The notes under the pieces are model-generated. The model had not been told where the DNA came from and ran no database searches. It saw only the letters and a list, made by a program, of their open reading frames with translations. Position numbers and translations under genes: made by a program. A DNA stretch of 34,066 nt from Muribaculaceae bacterium. Its GTDB lineage: Bacteria > Bacteroidota > Bacteroidia > Bacteroidales > Muribaculaceae. The stretch covers positions 1-34,066 of the forward strand of contig RYWL01000014.1 in the NCBI GenBank assembly GCA_003979155.1, in the 5' to 3' direction. Positions 17,189 to 27,070 of the stretch are shown piece after piece; position 1 is the stretch's first letter, and each line of letters starts with the position of its first letter.

Positions 17189-18043
17189 TTATTCGACGGG
17201 TTTTGCTTTTGCACGGTCTTGCTCGTCGCCGATAGCATCCATGTACTCGGCCCAAAGGTTCTTCACCGAGTTTTTCTCGTCGCGGCCGAGAATGCTGTAC
17301 ATTGCTTCGTCCCACGACCAGGGTTTAACATCGATAGCTGTACGGTTGAATTTGCGGATGAAATCCTTGTCTTTGTTCTTGCTGAGCCAGTAGAGGAAGT
17401 ATCCGGTGATACGGTAGCCGCTCATCCAGTTGCCGCCGCGCGGACGGTCTTTCGAGGCGAAGTCCTGCTCGAAGCAGCCGCAGGCAACGCGGACGGCATC
17501 GGCAGTGCCTTCGATGAATGCCCAGCAGGGGCTCTTGCCGTCGTAAACGCCGGCACCCTCGGGGCAGTGCTGGAAGGCGTGAGTGAGCTCGTGATAAATC
17601 ACACCGCGGGTCTCGTAGTCGAGTTTGAGGGTGTCGTTATTTTTGAAACTCTTTTCAATCCAGTCGGTGCTGTAGTCGATGCGCACACGTTTGCCTCCGC
17701 CGCTCTTGTAAGAGATGCCGTCGAAATTGCGTACCACATAGTCGATGTCGGTGATGTTGGGTATGCTGTCTTTGGGCGAGAAGTAGAGGGTCTGAAGCAC
17801 GCGGCGTGCGTTTTCGGTGATGTATGTGTCGGGGTCTTTGACGATGTTGGTGTATATTTTGGCTCCTTCGGTCTCGGGCGACTGAATAGAGAAGTTGATT
17901 TTGCCGGGGTTATATTTGCGCCATTTCTTCTCTATTTTGATGGGCTCGTGGTATTTGGCGGGCCGATTTGTGGGGTTGGCAGCGCTCAGCATGGGGGCTG
18001 ATATAAACATTGCTGCCGCAAGTGCGATAATGCCGGTTTTCAT
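17189..18043 (-). CDS. Basic secretory protein (BSP) family metallopeptidase
   Basis: A 284-aa secreted protein of the plant-type basic secretory protein family, a putative zinc metallopeptidase. It has a signal peptide (MKTGIIALAAAMFISAPMLS), the zinc motif HELTH at about 151-155 within IYHELTHAFQH, and EGTADAVRVACG at about 178-189, where the family places further active-site residues. The C-terminal helical part (GYFLYWLSKNKDKDFIRKF) is also typical. It lies between two GH92 genes, 9 bp before the distal one and 35 bp after the proximal one. An operon partner of mannosidases suggests it acts on the protein part of mannose-bearing glycoproteins; this is inference. Confidence 0.85.
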   Translation of the reverse strand: MKTGIIALAAAMFISAPMLSAANPTNRPAKYHEPIKIEKKWRKYNPGKINFSIQSPETEGAKIYTNIVKDPDTYITENARRVLQTLYFSPKDSIPNITDIDYVVRNFDGISYKSGGGKRVRIDYSTDWIEKSFKNNDTLKLDYETRGVIYHELTHAFQHCPEGAGVYDGKSPCWAFIEGTADAVRVACGCFEQDFASKDRPRGGNWMSGYRITGYFLYWLSKNKDKDFIRKFNRTAIDVKPWSWDEAMYSILGRDEKNSVKNLWAEYMDAIGDEQDRAKAKPVE

Positions 18044-18078
18044 ATTCCTTGATTGTGTTTATTATCGGTTTGTAATTT

Positions 18079-20421
18079 TTAGATTTCTGCTTCGTCGCTC
18101 ATAGAGTAGGGTTTTGTCTCGGGAGCGATACAACGTTTGCGGTTGGGCTTAGACGACATCTCGAATTCGATAGTGCCGCCGGCCATGAGGTCGCTGTGCG
18201 TGAGGTAAGCCTTGTCGTAGGGCTTGCCGTTGAGCTTCACCGACTTCACGTAGCGGTTTTTGTCGCTTACGCCTGGAGCCTTCACTTCGAGTTTCTTGCC
18301 TTCTGGAAGCTGGATGCATGCGTAGGGCATGTAGGGAGCGCCGAGCACATACTGGTCGGTGCCGGGGCAAACGGGATAGAAACCGAGGGCCGAGAAGATA
18401 TACCATGCCGACATCTGGCCGCAGTCGTCGTTGCCGCAGAGGCCGTCGATGTTGTTGCGGTACATGCGGTTGAGCACTTCGCGTACCCAATACTGGGTTT
18501 TCCAGGGCTGCGACGACCAGGCATACATGTAGGGTATGTTCTGACAGGGCTCGTTGCCGTGGTTGTATGTGCCGATAAGACCTTCGGCGGTCACGTCTTC
18601 AGTTTCAGCATATGCTTCAGGGTCGAGGTCGGTGGTGAAGAGGCGGTCGATATTCTCAATGAATTTCTTGTCGCCGCCCATCTGCTCGATGAGGCCTTTG
18701 ACATCGTGGGGAACGAAGAAGGCATAGTTCATGGCGTTGCCTTCGAGGTAGCCCTCGCCCGAGCAATGAGTGATGCTGTAGGGCTCTTTCCAGCTGCCGT
18801 CGCTATAGCGCGGACGAGAGAAGGCGATTGCCGGGTCGAATATGTTGCGGTAGCTGAGGGCGCGTTTGTAGTATTCTTTGGCTTTGGCTTCGTTGCCAAG
18901 ACGCTTTGCCTGCTGGTAGAGGCACCAGTCGTCGTAGGCGTACTCAAGTGTAACAGATACAGCGCTGCCGTTGCGGTCGAAAGGCACGTAGCCGAGTTTC
19001 AGATAGTCTTTCATCGACTCGTAGCGATGATAGTTGGCTGTCTCGTCCATGGCTTTGAAAGCAGCGTCGGCATCGATGTCTGCACCCTTTGTGAGCGCGT
19101 CGCCCACAACCGATACGCCGTGATAGCCAATCATGCACCAGTTCTCATTGGCCATGTGCGACCATACCGGGAGCATTTTGTGCACACTCTGCTGCTGGTG
19201 AACCATGAGCGACTTTACCATGTCGGCGCTGCGGTCGGGGAAGAGGAAGTTCATCAGAGGATGCTGTGCGCGGAAGGTGTCCCAGATTGAGAATACTGTG
19301 TAGTTTGTGAAGTCGTCGGCCTGGTGGATATTGTGGTCGAGACCGCGATATTGTCCGTCGACGTCCATGTATACCGACGGATTAATCATTGTGTGGTAGA
19401 GCGATGTGTAGAACATGGCGAGCTGGTCGTCGGTGCCCTGTGCGTCGATGATTGAGAGGTTGCGCTCCCAGTCGGCGGCTGTAGCCGATGCAATCTGGTC
19501 GAATGTGCGGCCCGAAGCCTCTGCGCGGAGGTTTTTGACTGCTCCGTCGGTGCTTACGCCCGAAAGGGCTACGCGTACTTCAACCTGACGGCTCTCGGGC
19601 ACGTTGACATCGAAGTAGGCTACGATTTTGCGGCCTGCGATTTCAGGGAAGTTGTGCTCAAGGTCGAATTTGCGCCAGAAGCCGTTGTATTTGGGCTTCT
19701 CCATGTCTTTGTAGCCATAGTTCACCACCGGTTCCGAAAACTCGATGGCGAAGTAGGTGTAGTTTGTACGGGCCCAGCCGTTTGTGATGCGGTAGCCGGT
19801 GATAAGAGTCGGGCTTTCTACGCGGATATATGTCCAGAGGCTTTTGCCGTCGTAGTTGTAAATGCCGTGATCCATGTCGAGGATGATATGGCTCAGGTCG
19901 GTACCGGGCTTATAGGTGTAGCGGTGTACGCCGGTGCGCTGTGTTGCGGTGAATTCGGCGTCTATGCCGTAGTCGTCGAGGTGAACGGCATAGTATCCGG
20001 GGCGTGTCACTTCGCTATCGTGGCTGAATGCCGAGCGGTAGCCTTCGAGGTGCTTGTCGGCAGTCGAGGGCGTGAGGTGCAGCTCGCCTGTTGTGGGCAT
20101 AATCAGCACGTCGCCGAGGTCGGAGTGGCCCGTGCCGCTGAGATGAGTGTGGCTGAAGCCTACGATGGTGCTGTCGGAGTACTGGTAACCGGCACAGTAG
20201 GCATAGGTGCCGGGCTGGTAGCGTCCGTTGATATTGTGAGGAATATTTTCTGTATCGGGACTTAGCTGCACGGCTCCGAAGGGAGCGCATGCGCCGGGGA
20301 ATGTGTGTCCCATGCCATTAGTGCCTATAATCGGGTTGACGTAGGCAATATGGCCGCCGGCGGAGGCCGCAAAGCTAATAGCTATTGCGGCTCCGACTGT
20401 GAGTATGTGCTTTATTTTCAT
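18079..20421 (-). CDS. GH92 alpha-mannosidase (copy 2, middle)
   Basis: A second family 92 exo-alpha-mannosidase, 780 aa from the ATG at 20421, which gives the best signal peptide (MKIKHILTVGAAIAISFAAS); an in-frame ATG four codons earlier is possible. It shows YVNPIIGTNGMGHTFPGAC, HLSGTGHSDLGD, MIGYHGVSVVGD, LEGNAMNYAFFVPHD near 559 (expected general acid), HGNEPCQN near 620 and GNDDCGQMSAWY near 660. All core motifs are intact. It shares the HGNE form with copy 1 but differs clearly in sequence, so the two are not a recent duplication. It lies 45 bp after copy 3 and 35 bp before the BSP peptidase. Confidence 0.95.
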   Translation of the reverse strand: MKIKHILTVGAAIAISFAASAGGHIAYVNPIIGTNGMGHTFPGACAPFGAVQLSPDTENIPHNINGRYQPGTYAYCAGYQYSDSTIVGFSHTHLSGTGHSDLGDVLIMPTTGELHLTPSTADKHLEGYRSAFSHDSEVTRPGYYAVHLDDYGIDAEFTATQRTGVHRYTYKPGTDLSHIILDMDHGIYNYDGKSLWTYIRVESPTLITGYRITNGWARTNYTYFAIEFSEPVVNYGYKDMEKPKYNGFWRKFDLEHNFPEIAGRKIVAYFDVNVPESRQVEVRVALSGVSTDGAVKNLRAEASGRTFDQIASATAADWERNLSIIDAQGTDDQLAMFYTSLYHTMINPSVYMDVDGQYRGLDHNIHQADDFTNYTVFSIWDTFRAQHPLMNFLFPDRSADMVKSLMVHQQQSVHKMLPVWSHMANENWCMIGYHGVSVVGDALTKGADIDADAAFKAMDETANYHRYESMKDYLKLGYVPFDRNGSAVSVTLEYAYDDWCLYQQAKRLGNEAKAKEYYKRALSYRNIFDPAIAFSRPRYSDGSWKEPYSITHCSGEGYLEGNAMNYAFFVPHDVKGLIEQMGGDKKFIENIDRLFTTDLDPEAYAETEDVTAEGLIGTYNHGNEPCQNIPYMYAWSSQPWKTQYWVREVLNRMYRNNIDGLCGNDDCGQMSAWYIFSALGFYPVCPGTDQYVLGAPYMPYACIQLPEGKKLEVKAPGVSDKNRYVKSVKLNGKPYDKAYLTHSDLMAGGTIEFEMSSKPNRKRCIAPETKPYSMSDEAEI

Positions 20422-20466
20422 ACTGTTTTGCATGTGTTTCGGCGGTTAGCAAACTGGAAAACAAAC

Positions 20467-22755
20467 TTAATTCTCGTTGGTAAGGGAGTAAGGTGCGTCT
20501 TCAGGACGGATGCCGCGGCTTGTATTGGGGGTGTCCGACATGTTGAAGTTGATTTTAGCACCTTTGGTGAGGGTAGCGTAGTCGAGGTAGTTGTGGTTGT
20601 AGTTCTTACCGTTGACACGCATCGATTTTACATAGCAGTTCTCTGAAGAAGGCTTGTCGGCGGTGATTTCCACTTTCTTGCCGTTCTGGAGGTTTACTAT
20701 AGCTTTTTTGAAGATAGGAGCGCCGAGCACATACTGGTCCGATGCCGGGCAGACAGGGTAGAAACCGAGGGCGGAGAATACATACCATGCCGAGGTCTGG
20801 CCGTTGTCTTCGTCGCCGCAGTAGCCGTCGGGTGTGGGGTGGTAGAGCTTGTCGATAGTCTGACGCGACCAGTACTGGGCTTTCCAGGGCTCTGCAGCGT
20901 AGTTGTAGAGGTAAATCATGTGCTGAATGGGCTGGTTGCCGTGTGCGTAGTTGCCCATATCGGCAATCTGCATTTCGCGGATTTCGTGGATGGTGCCGCC
21001 GTAGTAGCTGTCGTCAAATACGGGGGGAAGTTCGAATACCTTGTCGAGCTGGGCTGTGAATTTCTTGTTGCCGCCCATGAGATTGATGAGGCCCTGTACG
21101 TCGTGGAATACCGACCACGAGTAGTGCCATGAGTTGCCTTCGGTGAAGGCGTCGCCCCATTTGAGGGGGTTGAAGTTGGGGGCGAACCGGCCGTCTTTGT
21201 TTTTGCCGCGCATAAGACCTGTTTCGGGGTCGAAGAGATTGGCGTAGTTGCCGGCGCGTTTTTTGTAGAGAGCGATTTCATCGGCGGGACGGCCGAGTTT
21301 TTTTGCAACCTGGTAGATGCACCAGTCGTCGTATGCATATTCGAGTGTGCGAGCTGCGTTCTCGTTGATATTCACGTCGTAAGGAACGTAGCCGAGGCTG
21401 TTGTAGTATTCGTGGCCCATGCGGCCCGACGAAGCTACGCGGGGGTGAACGTTGTTGGCTCCGTGAACCATGCCGGCGAAGTACTCTTCTTCATTGCCGG
21501 GAGTGCCTATGCCTTTGAGCATTGCGTCGGCCACTACCGATGCAGAGCTGTTGCCGACCATGCAGCCGCGGTGTCCGGGACTCGACCATTCGGGGAAGAA
21601 GCCGCTCTCACGATAGAAGCTGAGCCAGCCGTCCTGAATTTTGGCACCTTCTTCTGGCCAGAGGAGGTTTACGAGGGGGAATAGTGCGCGGAAGGTATCC
21701 CAGAAACCTGTGCCGGTGTAGAAATAACCATCTTCGATTTTGCCGTTGTCGGGGCTGTAGTGCACTGTGCGGCCGTCGGCTGTGACTTCATGTAATTTGT
21801 GGGGGAAGAGCACGGTGCGGTAGAGGCAGGAGTAAAATGTGCGGAGGTCGTCGATGTTGTCGTCCTCAATGTTCACTGCTCCAAGGACCTCGTTCCAGCG
21901 GGCTTTTGCTTCGTCGCGTGTCTGAGCGAACGATTTGCCGTCGAGCTCTTTAAGGTTCTGATATGCTTGTTCAAGGCTGATGAAAGAGGTGGCTACTTTT
22001 GCGCCTACTTTCTCTTTGCGCGCTGTGTTGAAACCGATTGCCGCACCGGTGTGGTTGCCGCGGAGCTCGGTTTTGCCGGGCTGAAGTTCGTTTTCTTCCC
22101 AAACCCAATTGCTGTCGAAGGGTTTGTCGAATTTGATTACGAAATAGTTGCGGAAATTTTTGGTAACGCCGCCGCTGTTGCGTGTGGAGTAGCCCACTAT
22201 TGTGTTTTCTTCGGGAATCACCTTAATCCATGAGCCGCGGTCGTAACCGTCGACAATCACATAGTTGTCCTTGCCTTCGGGGAAGGTGAACTGGAAGTAG
22301 GCGCAGCGGTCGGTGGGCGTAAATTCTGTAGTGACGTCGTAGTCGGCGAGATATACGCTATAGTAATAGGGGCGTGCGTCTTCTGCCTTGTGCGAGAACC
22401 ATGAAGCGCGGCGGTCTTCGTCGATGCGGATTCCGCCGGTGACGGGCATGAGAGAGAACTGGCCGAAGTCGTTTATCCACGGGCTCGGACGGTGTGTCTG
22501 TTTGAAACCGCGGATTTTGTCTGAATTGTAGACATATGCCCAGCCGTCGCCCATTTTGCCGGTTTGAGGAATCCATTGATTCATACCCCAGGGGAGGGCG
22601 ACCGACGGAACTGTGTTGCCGTTAGATAATGAAATTTTGGAGTCTGTACCCATAAGGGTGTTGACGTAGTCGACGGGCGAAGTTACCGCCGAGGCGTTGG
22701 CAGCCAGCATAAGGCCTGCACATGCCGTAATAATTGATTTTGCCTTGTCTTTCAT
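20467..22755 (-). CDS. GH92-family glycosidase (copy 3, operon-proximal, divergent subgroup)
   Basis: First gene of the operon, 762 aa. The start at 22755 gives a normal signal peptide (MKDKAKSIITACAGLMLAAN); the open frame extends upstream to 22890 but passes through the promoter and operator. It belongs to a divergent GH92 branch. The HLSGTG block is replaced by THRPSPWINDFG, HGNE by HGNQP (about 603), and GNDDCGQMSAW by GDEDNGQTSAW (about 644). The EGNSWHYSWSVFHD block near 537 with its glutamate is kept. These changes around the substrate site suggest another linkage or acceptor than copies 1 and 2; the exact specificity cannot be read from sequence. Confidence 0.92.
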   Translation of the reverse strand: MKDKAKSIITACAGLMLAANASAVTSPVDYVNTLMGTDSKISLSNGNTVPSVALPWGMNQWIPQTGKMGDGWAYVYNSDKIRGFKQTHRPSPWINDFGQFSLMPVTGGIRIDEDRRASWFSHKAEDARPYYYSVYLADYDVTTEFTPTDRCAYFQFTFPEGKDNYVIVDGYDRGSWIKVIPEENTIVGYSTRNSGGVTKNFRNYFVIKFDKPFDSNWVWEENELQPGKTELRGNHTGAAIGFNTARKEKVGAKVATSFISLEQAYQNLKELDGKSFAQTRDEAKARWNEVLGAVNIEDDNIDDLRTFYSCLYRTVLFPHKLHEVTADGRTVHYSPDNGKIEDGYFYTGTGFWDTFRALFPLVNLLWPEEGAKIQDGWLSFYRESGFFPEWSSPGHRGCMVGNSSASVVADAMLKGIGTPGNEEEYFAGMVHGANNVHPRVASSGRMGHEYYNSLGYVPYDVNINENAARTLEYAYDDWCIYQVAKKLGRPADEIALYKKRAGNYANLFDPETGLMRGKNKDGRFAPNFNPLKWGDAFTEGNSWHYSWSVFHDVQGLINLMGGNKKFTAQLDKVFELPPVFDDSYYGGTIHEIREMQIADMGNYAHGNQPIQHMIYLYNYAAEPWKAQYWSRQTIDKLYHPTPDGYCGDEDNGQTSAWYVFSALGFYPVCPASDQYVLGAPIFKKAIVNLQNGKKVEITADKPSSENCYVKSMRVNGKNYNHNYLDYATLTKGAKINFNMSDTPNTSRGIRPEDAPYSLTNEN

Positions 22756-22790
22756 GCTGTGAATGAATGGTCGGTTGTCGGTTTTGATTG

Positions 22791-22798
22791 CGAAATTA
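22791..22798 (-). promoter_or_regulatory. Probable -7 element of the GH92 operon
   Basis: The minus strand reads TAATTTCG, one base from TAnnTTTG, 35 bp before the ATG. Its position 52 and 78 nt downstream of the two operator half-sites is the same as for TAATTTTG before GH38, which supports it. Confidence 0.55.
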
Positions 22799-22841
22799 GA
22801 TGCTATTTGTATTATTGGGGTTAGTATTGCTGATAATATAG

Positions 22842-22892
22842 TAATGAATAATGACAATATTGCGCTTTTGTCCCTTTTGTCATTATTCATTA
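22842..22892. promoter_or_regulatory. Inverted-repeat operator upstream of the GH92 operon (candidate HTCS site)
   Basis: Perfect 16-bp inverted repeat: TAATGAATAATGACAA at 22842-22857 and its complement at 22877-22892, with a 19-bp spacer. The ATGACAA cores lie 52 and 78 nt from the -7 element. The same core lies at the same two distances upstream of GH38. There is no T-tract after it, so a terminator role for the HTCS gene is less likely. Confidence 0.6.
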
Positions 22893-22952
22893 ATATTTAG
22901 TCCAAAATCTATACAAAGTACGCTTGTCTTATTTGTGAGCGACATTTTGTGC

Positions 22953-25900
22953 TCATTGCTTTGAATTACGGTATTCTTTCGGTGTCATGCCGTATATTTT
23001 CTTAAAGTCGGCGTAGAATACCGTTTTGTTGCTCATGCCGATGCGATAGATGATTTCCTGTATTGTGAGGTCGGTGGTGAGAATGAGGTTGGCGCCGTAT
23101 GCATAGCGGCATTTCTTCACAAATTCGCTCGGAGTATAGGGCGTGTGTTTTTTGAAACGACGGTAGAGCGTCCTTATATCCACTCCGGTGGCCTGTGCGA
23201 GACCTGCCGGAGTGAGTTTACTTTCGTCCTCGAGGTTGTCGCTTATGTATTTGCGGATATTATCGAAGAAGAGTTTGCCTTCGTTGGATATTTCCATGCC
23301 GCCTTCGAGAGTGACGGCGCTGTCCGACGAGCGGTAATAGTCTTTGTCGGCATCCTTGCGCTGCAGCAGTCGCGCCGTGAGTGTCTGCAGGAAGTCGGCG
23401 TTGAAGGGCTTTGTCACATAAGCGTCGGCGCCGGCGTTGTAGCCTTCGATTTTGTCTTCTTCCGAAATCTTGGCCGAAAGAATTATAATTGGCAGGTTGC
23501 GTGTGAATTTGTTGCCGCGTATGTATTTTATGAAGTCGAGACCATTTTCGTCGGGCATCATTATGTCGGTGATGATAAGCGCCGGAATATGTTTGTCAAT
23601 TGCCTCGCGTGCTTCCTTGCCGTTGCTTACGCAACGCAGGGCGTAATCCTTGGATAGTATGTTTCTTACGAGCCAGAGTATGTCGGGGTTGTCGTCGATA
23701 AGCAGAATTTCGGGTTTGTCGCCGAGAGTCTGCATCTGTTCGGTCGGTACGGCCGTGGCCTCTTCGTTGCTTCCCTTTCTTATGTCCATAGGCGGCAGTG
23801 TGACGGTGAAGCGCACATACTGCCCTTCGACGCTGTCAACTTTGATATCTCCGCCGAGTTTGACTGCCATTTCATGGCAGATGAACATGCCGAGGCCGTG
23901 GCGCGACGACATGGCTCTGTAGCTGTTGGTGTCTACGTTGTTGAATACGGCGAATTTATTGAACATCAGTTTGAGATTTTCTTCCGAAATGCCTTGTCCG
24001 CTGTTGTAGACCGACAGCTGGAGCGAGCCGTCGGGCGTACGGCTCGCCGATACACGGATTTCGCCGCCGGCGGGTGTGTATTTGAAGGCATTCGACATGA
24101 GGTTCATCACAATTTTGCTGAGGCACGACACATCGGTGTTCCAACGCAAATCGCCGTGTTCTACTTCGATGATGAATGTGATATGGTTCTGGCGGGCGAT
24201 TTCTTCATAGCCGTATACCCAGCGGCGGAACACATTTTCGATAGCTATCGGCTGGATATTGAGGTGAATCAGGCTTCCTTCCTCCATGTATCGCACGTCA
24301 AGAATTTCCTGCACCAGTTCGTTGAGATGTTTTGAATTTTCGTAGAGAGAGTCGATGTAGGGCGTCAATTTTGAATTCTCAGGCGATTCAACCTGCTTTT
24401 TGAGCGTCTCGCACATGCCCATAATCATAGTCAGGGGCGAGCAGAACTCATGTGTGATGTTCGTGAAAAATTCTTTTCGGTCGGCGAAGAGGCGATCCTG
24501 CTCCTTCTCGTACAACTGCCGCTCGAGTTCGCGACGTTTGTTGTTGTAGATGTTGCGCGAGCGGAAGATAGTGAGGCTTATTATTATAATGAATAGAAAT
24601 ATATATAATGTGTAGCTATACCATGTTTCATACCATGCAGGCGTTATTTTTATGGGCAGTACGAAAGCCTTGTTGTTGGTTCGCTCGCCGTCGGTCTCGC
24701 ATCGCACGCGGAGTTTGTAATTGCCCGGCGAGAGGTTGGTGAATGTCACCGAGGGAGTGGTGCCGAGGTTAATCCAGTTGTCGCTCAGGCCTTCGAGCTG
24801 ATACCAATAGTTGATGAAGTCGCCCGATATGTAGTCGAGTGCGGCGAATGATATTGTGATTACGCCGTCGTCATGACGGAGTTCGAGACCTTTTTCGGTG
24901 GCCTGCGGTGTGGGGCTTCGGTCGAATCCGTTGACTGTCAGACCGGTGAATACTACCTCGGTGGGCGAACCGTCGCTATTGTTCAGGTTGTCGGCATCGG
25001 CTTTGACACATACAATGCCATTTAGTGCGCCGAAGATAAGGTCGTTGTTGTGTGGCGAGATATAGCCCGAATTGTCGCAGAATTCGTTGATGTCGCCCGA
25101 AATTCCGCTCGTGTTGTGTAGTATCGATGTGTATGTGTTGTAGCGTGCAAGGCCTTTGTTTGTGCTAAGCCAAACATCGCCGTTGCCGGTCGGGATGATT
25201 GAGTGCACCATGTCGTTCGAAAGTCCGTCTTTACTCGTAAGTACCTTTTTCAACTGTGGCTGTCCGGGGTTGCGGCAGTCGACAATGCCGCCGCCGATGC
25301 TCGAACCGAAATATAGATTTCCGTCGCCGGAGTAGGCCAGGCTTATGATGTCGCCGATGCCCGGAATGCGGTCGTTGATATCGTCGAGCGGGCTGTATGC
25401 GTTCGTTTCGATGTCGAAACGCAATATGCCTATGCCGCCGCGGCAGCCTATATAGAGACTGTTGTGGCCGTCGAAGGCAAGGGTGTAGATTTCGTTGCAG
25501 ATATGCTTGTCGCGGCGAAATACGTATGTGTCGGTTTTCAGCACCTTGTCGTTTCCGTCGGTGAGCACTCTTATGAGGCCGCGCGTACTCGAGGCGAGCC
25601 ACAATACGGTGTCGCTTGCTTCGAAAAAGTCGTGTATGTCAATGATTTCTGGACTTGTGAGGTTGGTGATTCCTCCTTTTACGCCGTCGGTGTATGATAT
25701 GCCCGGACCGGCACCTGCGAGCCATATTCTCCCCGGCGTGAATACGCTTTCCTTGATTGCAAATATCTGGTTTGTAGGTAAATCACCTTTCGAGCCCGGT
25801 GTTTTGCCGTAGCGTGTGATTCGGGAGGGAGGAATCTGTCCTTCCTCGGGCAGAGTAGGGTAGTTGTTGAGAATTATCAGACCGTCGCCTTTCGTGCCTA

Positions 25901-27047
25901 TCCACAGATTGTTGTGCGCGTCGGTGAAGAAAGTGCGAATCGGTTTGGTGAGGCCGGGAATCTGAGCGGAATGTATCGATTTGTAGCGTGAATTTATGTG
26001 GCATAGTTTGTAGAGGCCGCGGCCGTCGGTGGCGACCCATACAAGCGGCTGGCGCTTGTCGTGCAGCAGGCTGAATGCGCCGGCTTCGGTGAATAGCATT
26101 TCGGGTGTATAATCGTTGTCGGAGCATAGCCGCATCACGCCGTTGCCGGTGAAACTGATTATTATGTCGTTGCCAAACTGCACAATTCTCGAGATTTTGC
26201 CGTAGCGCAGCATCTCGTTTTTGATATTACGGATTTGCCTCACGTTGCGCGAAATTTCGTCGTGGTAACTCAGGTCGCCCTCCTTGGTGAGCAGGTAGTA
26301 TCCGCGCGACGACTCGTAGGCTTCGAGCGTCGTACTGTCGCCGAGTTTTATCTTCTGCCATGTGAATTTTGCCTGCTGAGGAGCGTAGCCGGCTGTGAAG
26401 TCGAAGTGTATTTTGTATGCGAAATTCTCCGAGGGGAACAGCCACAGGGTGTTGTTGCCAGTCATCGCGCCGCGGCAGTAGCCGAGTTCGCCCACCCATG
26501 CCGGTTTTTCGTGGGCCCGGAAGTCTTTGATTATAGGGTCGTAGTACATGAATTTGCTCTCGGGCGAAATGGCGAAAGCATTTCCGAGAGTATCGCTCAC
26601 CAGAGTGTGACGGCCGCCTCTGATTTCAGTGTAGTGCTCCTCTGCGGTGAGTTCGCCAGTCGAGAATTTGTCAAGCCCCATCGTTGTCAGTACCCACAGA
26701 TAGCCTTTTTCAGCTTTATGCAGCTCGTTGATTACATTTCCCGACAGGGATTTCGGATTGTCGAGTTCGTATCGGAAGACGCGTATGCTCTTGCCGTCGT
26801 ATCTGTTGAGTCCGTCGTAAGTGCCAAGCCACATGAATCCTCTGTCGTCCTGAGCCATCATTAATACAGAATTGTTAGACAATGATTCTGTATTCGAGGC
26901 TCTGAATATATCCGGAGCAGGTGTCGCTGCACACAAATCATAACTGTGTAGCACTGTGACGCAGCATATGATGGCTATCGCACGAATGAAGATATGGTAA
27001 GTGTCTGAGAACTGGCTCATTCTGGCGTTTAGAACTTGTTTTTTCAT
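22953..27047 (-). CDS. Hybrid two-component system sensor/regulator (HTCS)
   Basis: A one-protein sensor and transcription factor that in Bacteroidetes switches on glycan-utilisation genes, about 1364 aa. In order it has an N-terminal membrane/signal segment, periplasmic beta-propeller repeats (about 55-720; for example VLMMAQDDRGFMWLGTYDGL), a Y_Y_Y domain (about 735-805), a transmembrane helix (about 810-832), HisKA with ITHEFCSPL (His near 864), HATPase with NLMSNAFKYTP, a receiver domain with ITDIMMPDE (Asp near 1160), and an AraC-type DNA-binding domain (about 1260-1360). The ATP-site DxGxG reads NSGQG. The ATG at 27047 is chosen because the promoter covers the upstream ATG at 27071; an ATG at 27020 is possible. 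It lies between the GH92 operon and GH38, both likely targets. Confidence 0.95.
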   Translation of the reverse strand: MKKQVLNARMSQFSDTYHIFIRAIAIICCVTVLHSYDLCAATPAPDIFRASNTESLSNNSVLMMAQDDRGFMWLGTYDGLNRYDGKSIRVFRYELDNPKSLSGNVINELHKAEKGYLWVLTTMGLDKFSTGELTAEEHYTEIRGGRHTLVSDTLGNAFAISPESKFMYYDPIIKDFRAHEKPAWVGELGYCRGAMTGNNTLWLFPSENFAYKIHFDFTAGYAPQQAKFTWQKIKLGDSTTLEAYESSRGYYLLTKEGDLSYHDEISRNVRQIRNIKNEMLRYGKISRIVQFGNDIIISFTGNGVMRLCSDNDYTPEMLFTEAGAFSLLHDKRQPLVWVATDGRGLYKLCHINSRYKSIHSAQIPGLTKPIRTFFTDAHNNLWIGTKGDGLIILNNYPTLPEEGQIPPSRITRYGKTPGSKGDLPTNQIFAIKESVFTPGRIWLAGAGPGISYTDGVKGGITNLTSPEIIDIHDFFEASDTVLWLASSTRGLIRVLTDGNDKVLKTDTYVFRRDKHICNEIYTLAFDGHNSLYIGCRGGIGILRFDIETNAYSPLDDINDRIPGIGDIISLAYSGDGNLYFGSSIGGGIVDCRNPGQPQLKKVLTSKDGLSNDMVHSIIPTGNGDVWLSTNKGLARYNTYTSILHNTSGISGDINEFCDNSGYISPHNNDLIFGALNGIVCVKADADNLNNSDGSPTEVVFTGLTVNGFDRSPTPQATEKGLELRHDDGVITISFAALDYISGDFINYWYQLEGLSDNWINLGTTPSVTFTNLSPGNYKLRVRCETDGERTNNKAFVLPIKITPAWYETWYSYTLYIFLFIIIISLTIFRSRNIYNNKRRELERQLYEKEQDRLFADRKEFFTNITHEFCSPLTMIMGMCETLKKQVESPENSKLTPYIDSLYENSKHLNELVQEILDVRYMEEGSLIHLNIQPIAIENVFRRWVYGYEEIARQNHITFIIEVEHGDLRWNTDVSCLSKIVMNLMSNAFKYTPAGGEIRVSASRTPDGSLQLSVYNSGQGISEENLKLMFNKFAVFNNVDTNSYRAMSSRHGLGMFICHEMAVKLGGDIKVDSVEGQYVRFTVTLPPMDIRKGSNEEATAVPTEQMQTLGDKPEILLIDDNPDILWLVRNILSKDYALRCVSNGKEAREAIDKHIPALIITDIMMPDENGLDFIKYIRGNKFTRNLPIIILSAKISEEDKIEGYNAGADAYVTKPFNADFLQTLTARLLQRKDADKDYYRSSDSAVTLEGGMEISNEGKLFFDNIRKYISDNLEDESKLTPAGLAQATGVDIRTLYRRFKKHTPYTPSEFVKKCRYAYGANLILTTDLTIQEIIYRIGMSNKTVFYADFKKIYGMTPKEYRNSKQ

Positions 27048-27070
27048 GGGCAGCTGATTTTTTTCGCTCA

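Noticed and set aside
22842..22892. The 16-bp inverted repeat as an intrinsic terminator of the HTCS gene
   Set aside because: It is AT-rich, has a 19-nt loop and no T-tract on the minus strand. The matching half-sites at GH38 fit an operator better.
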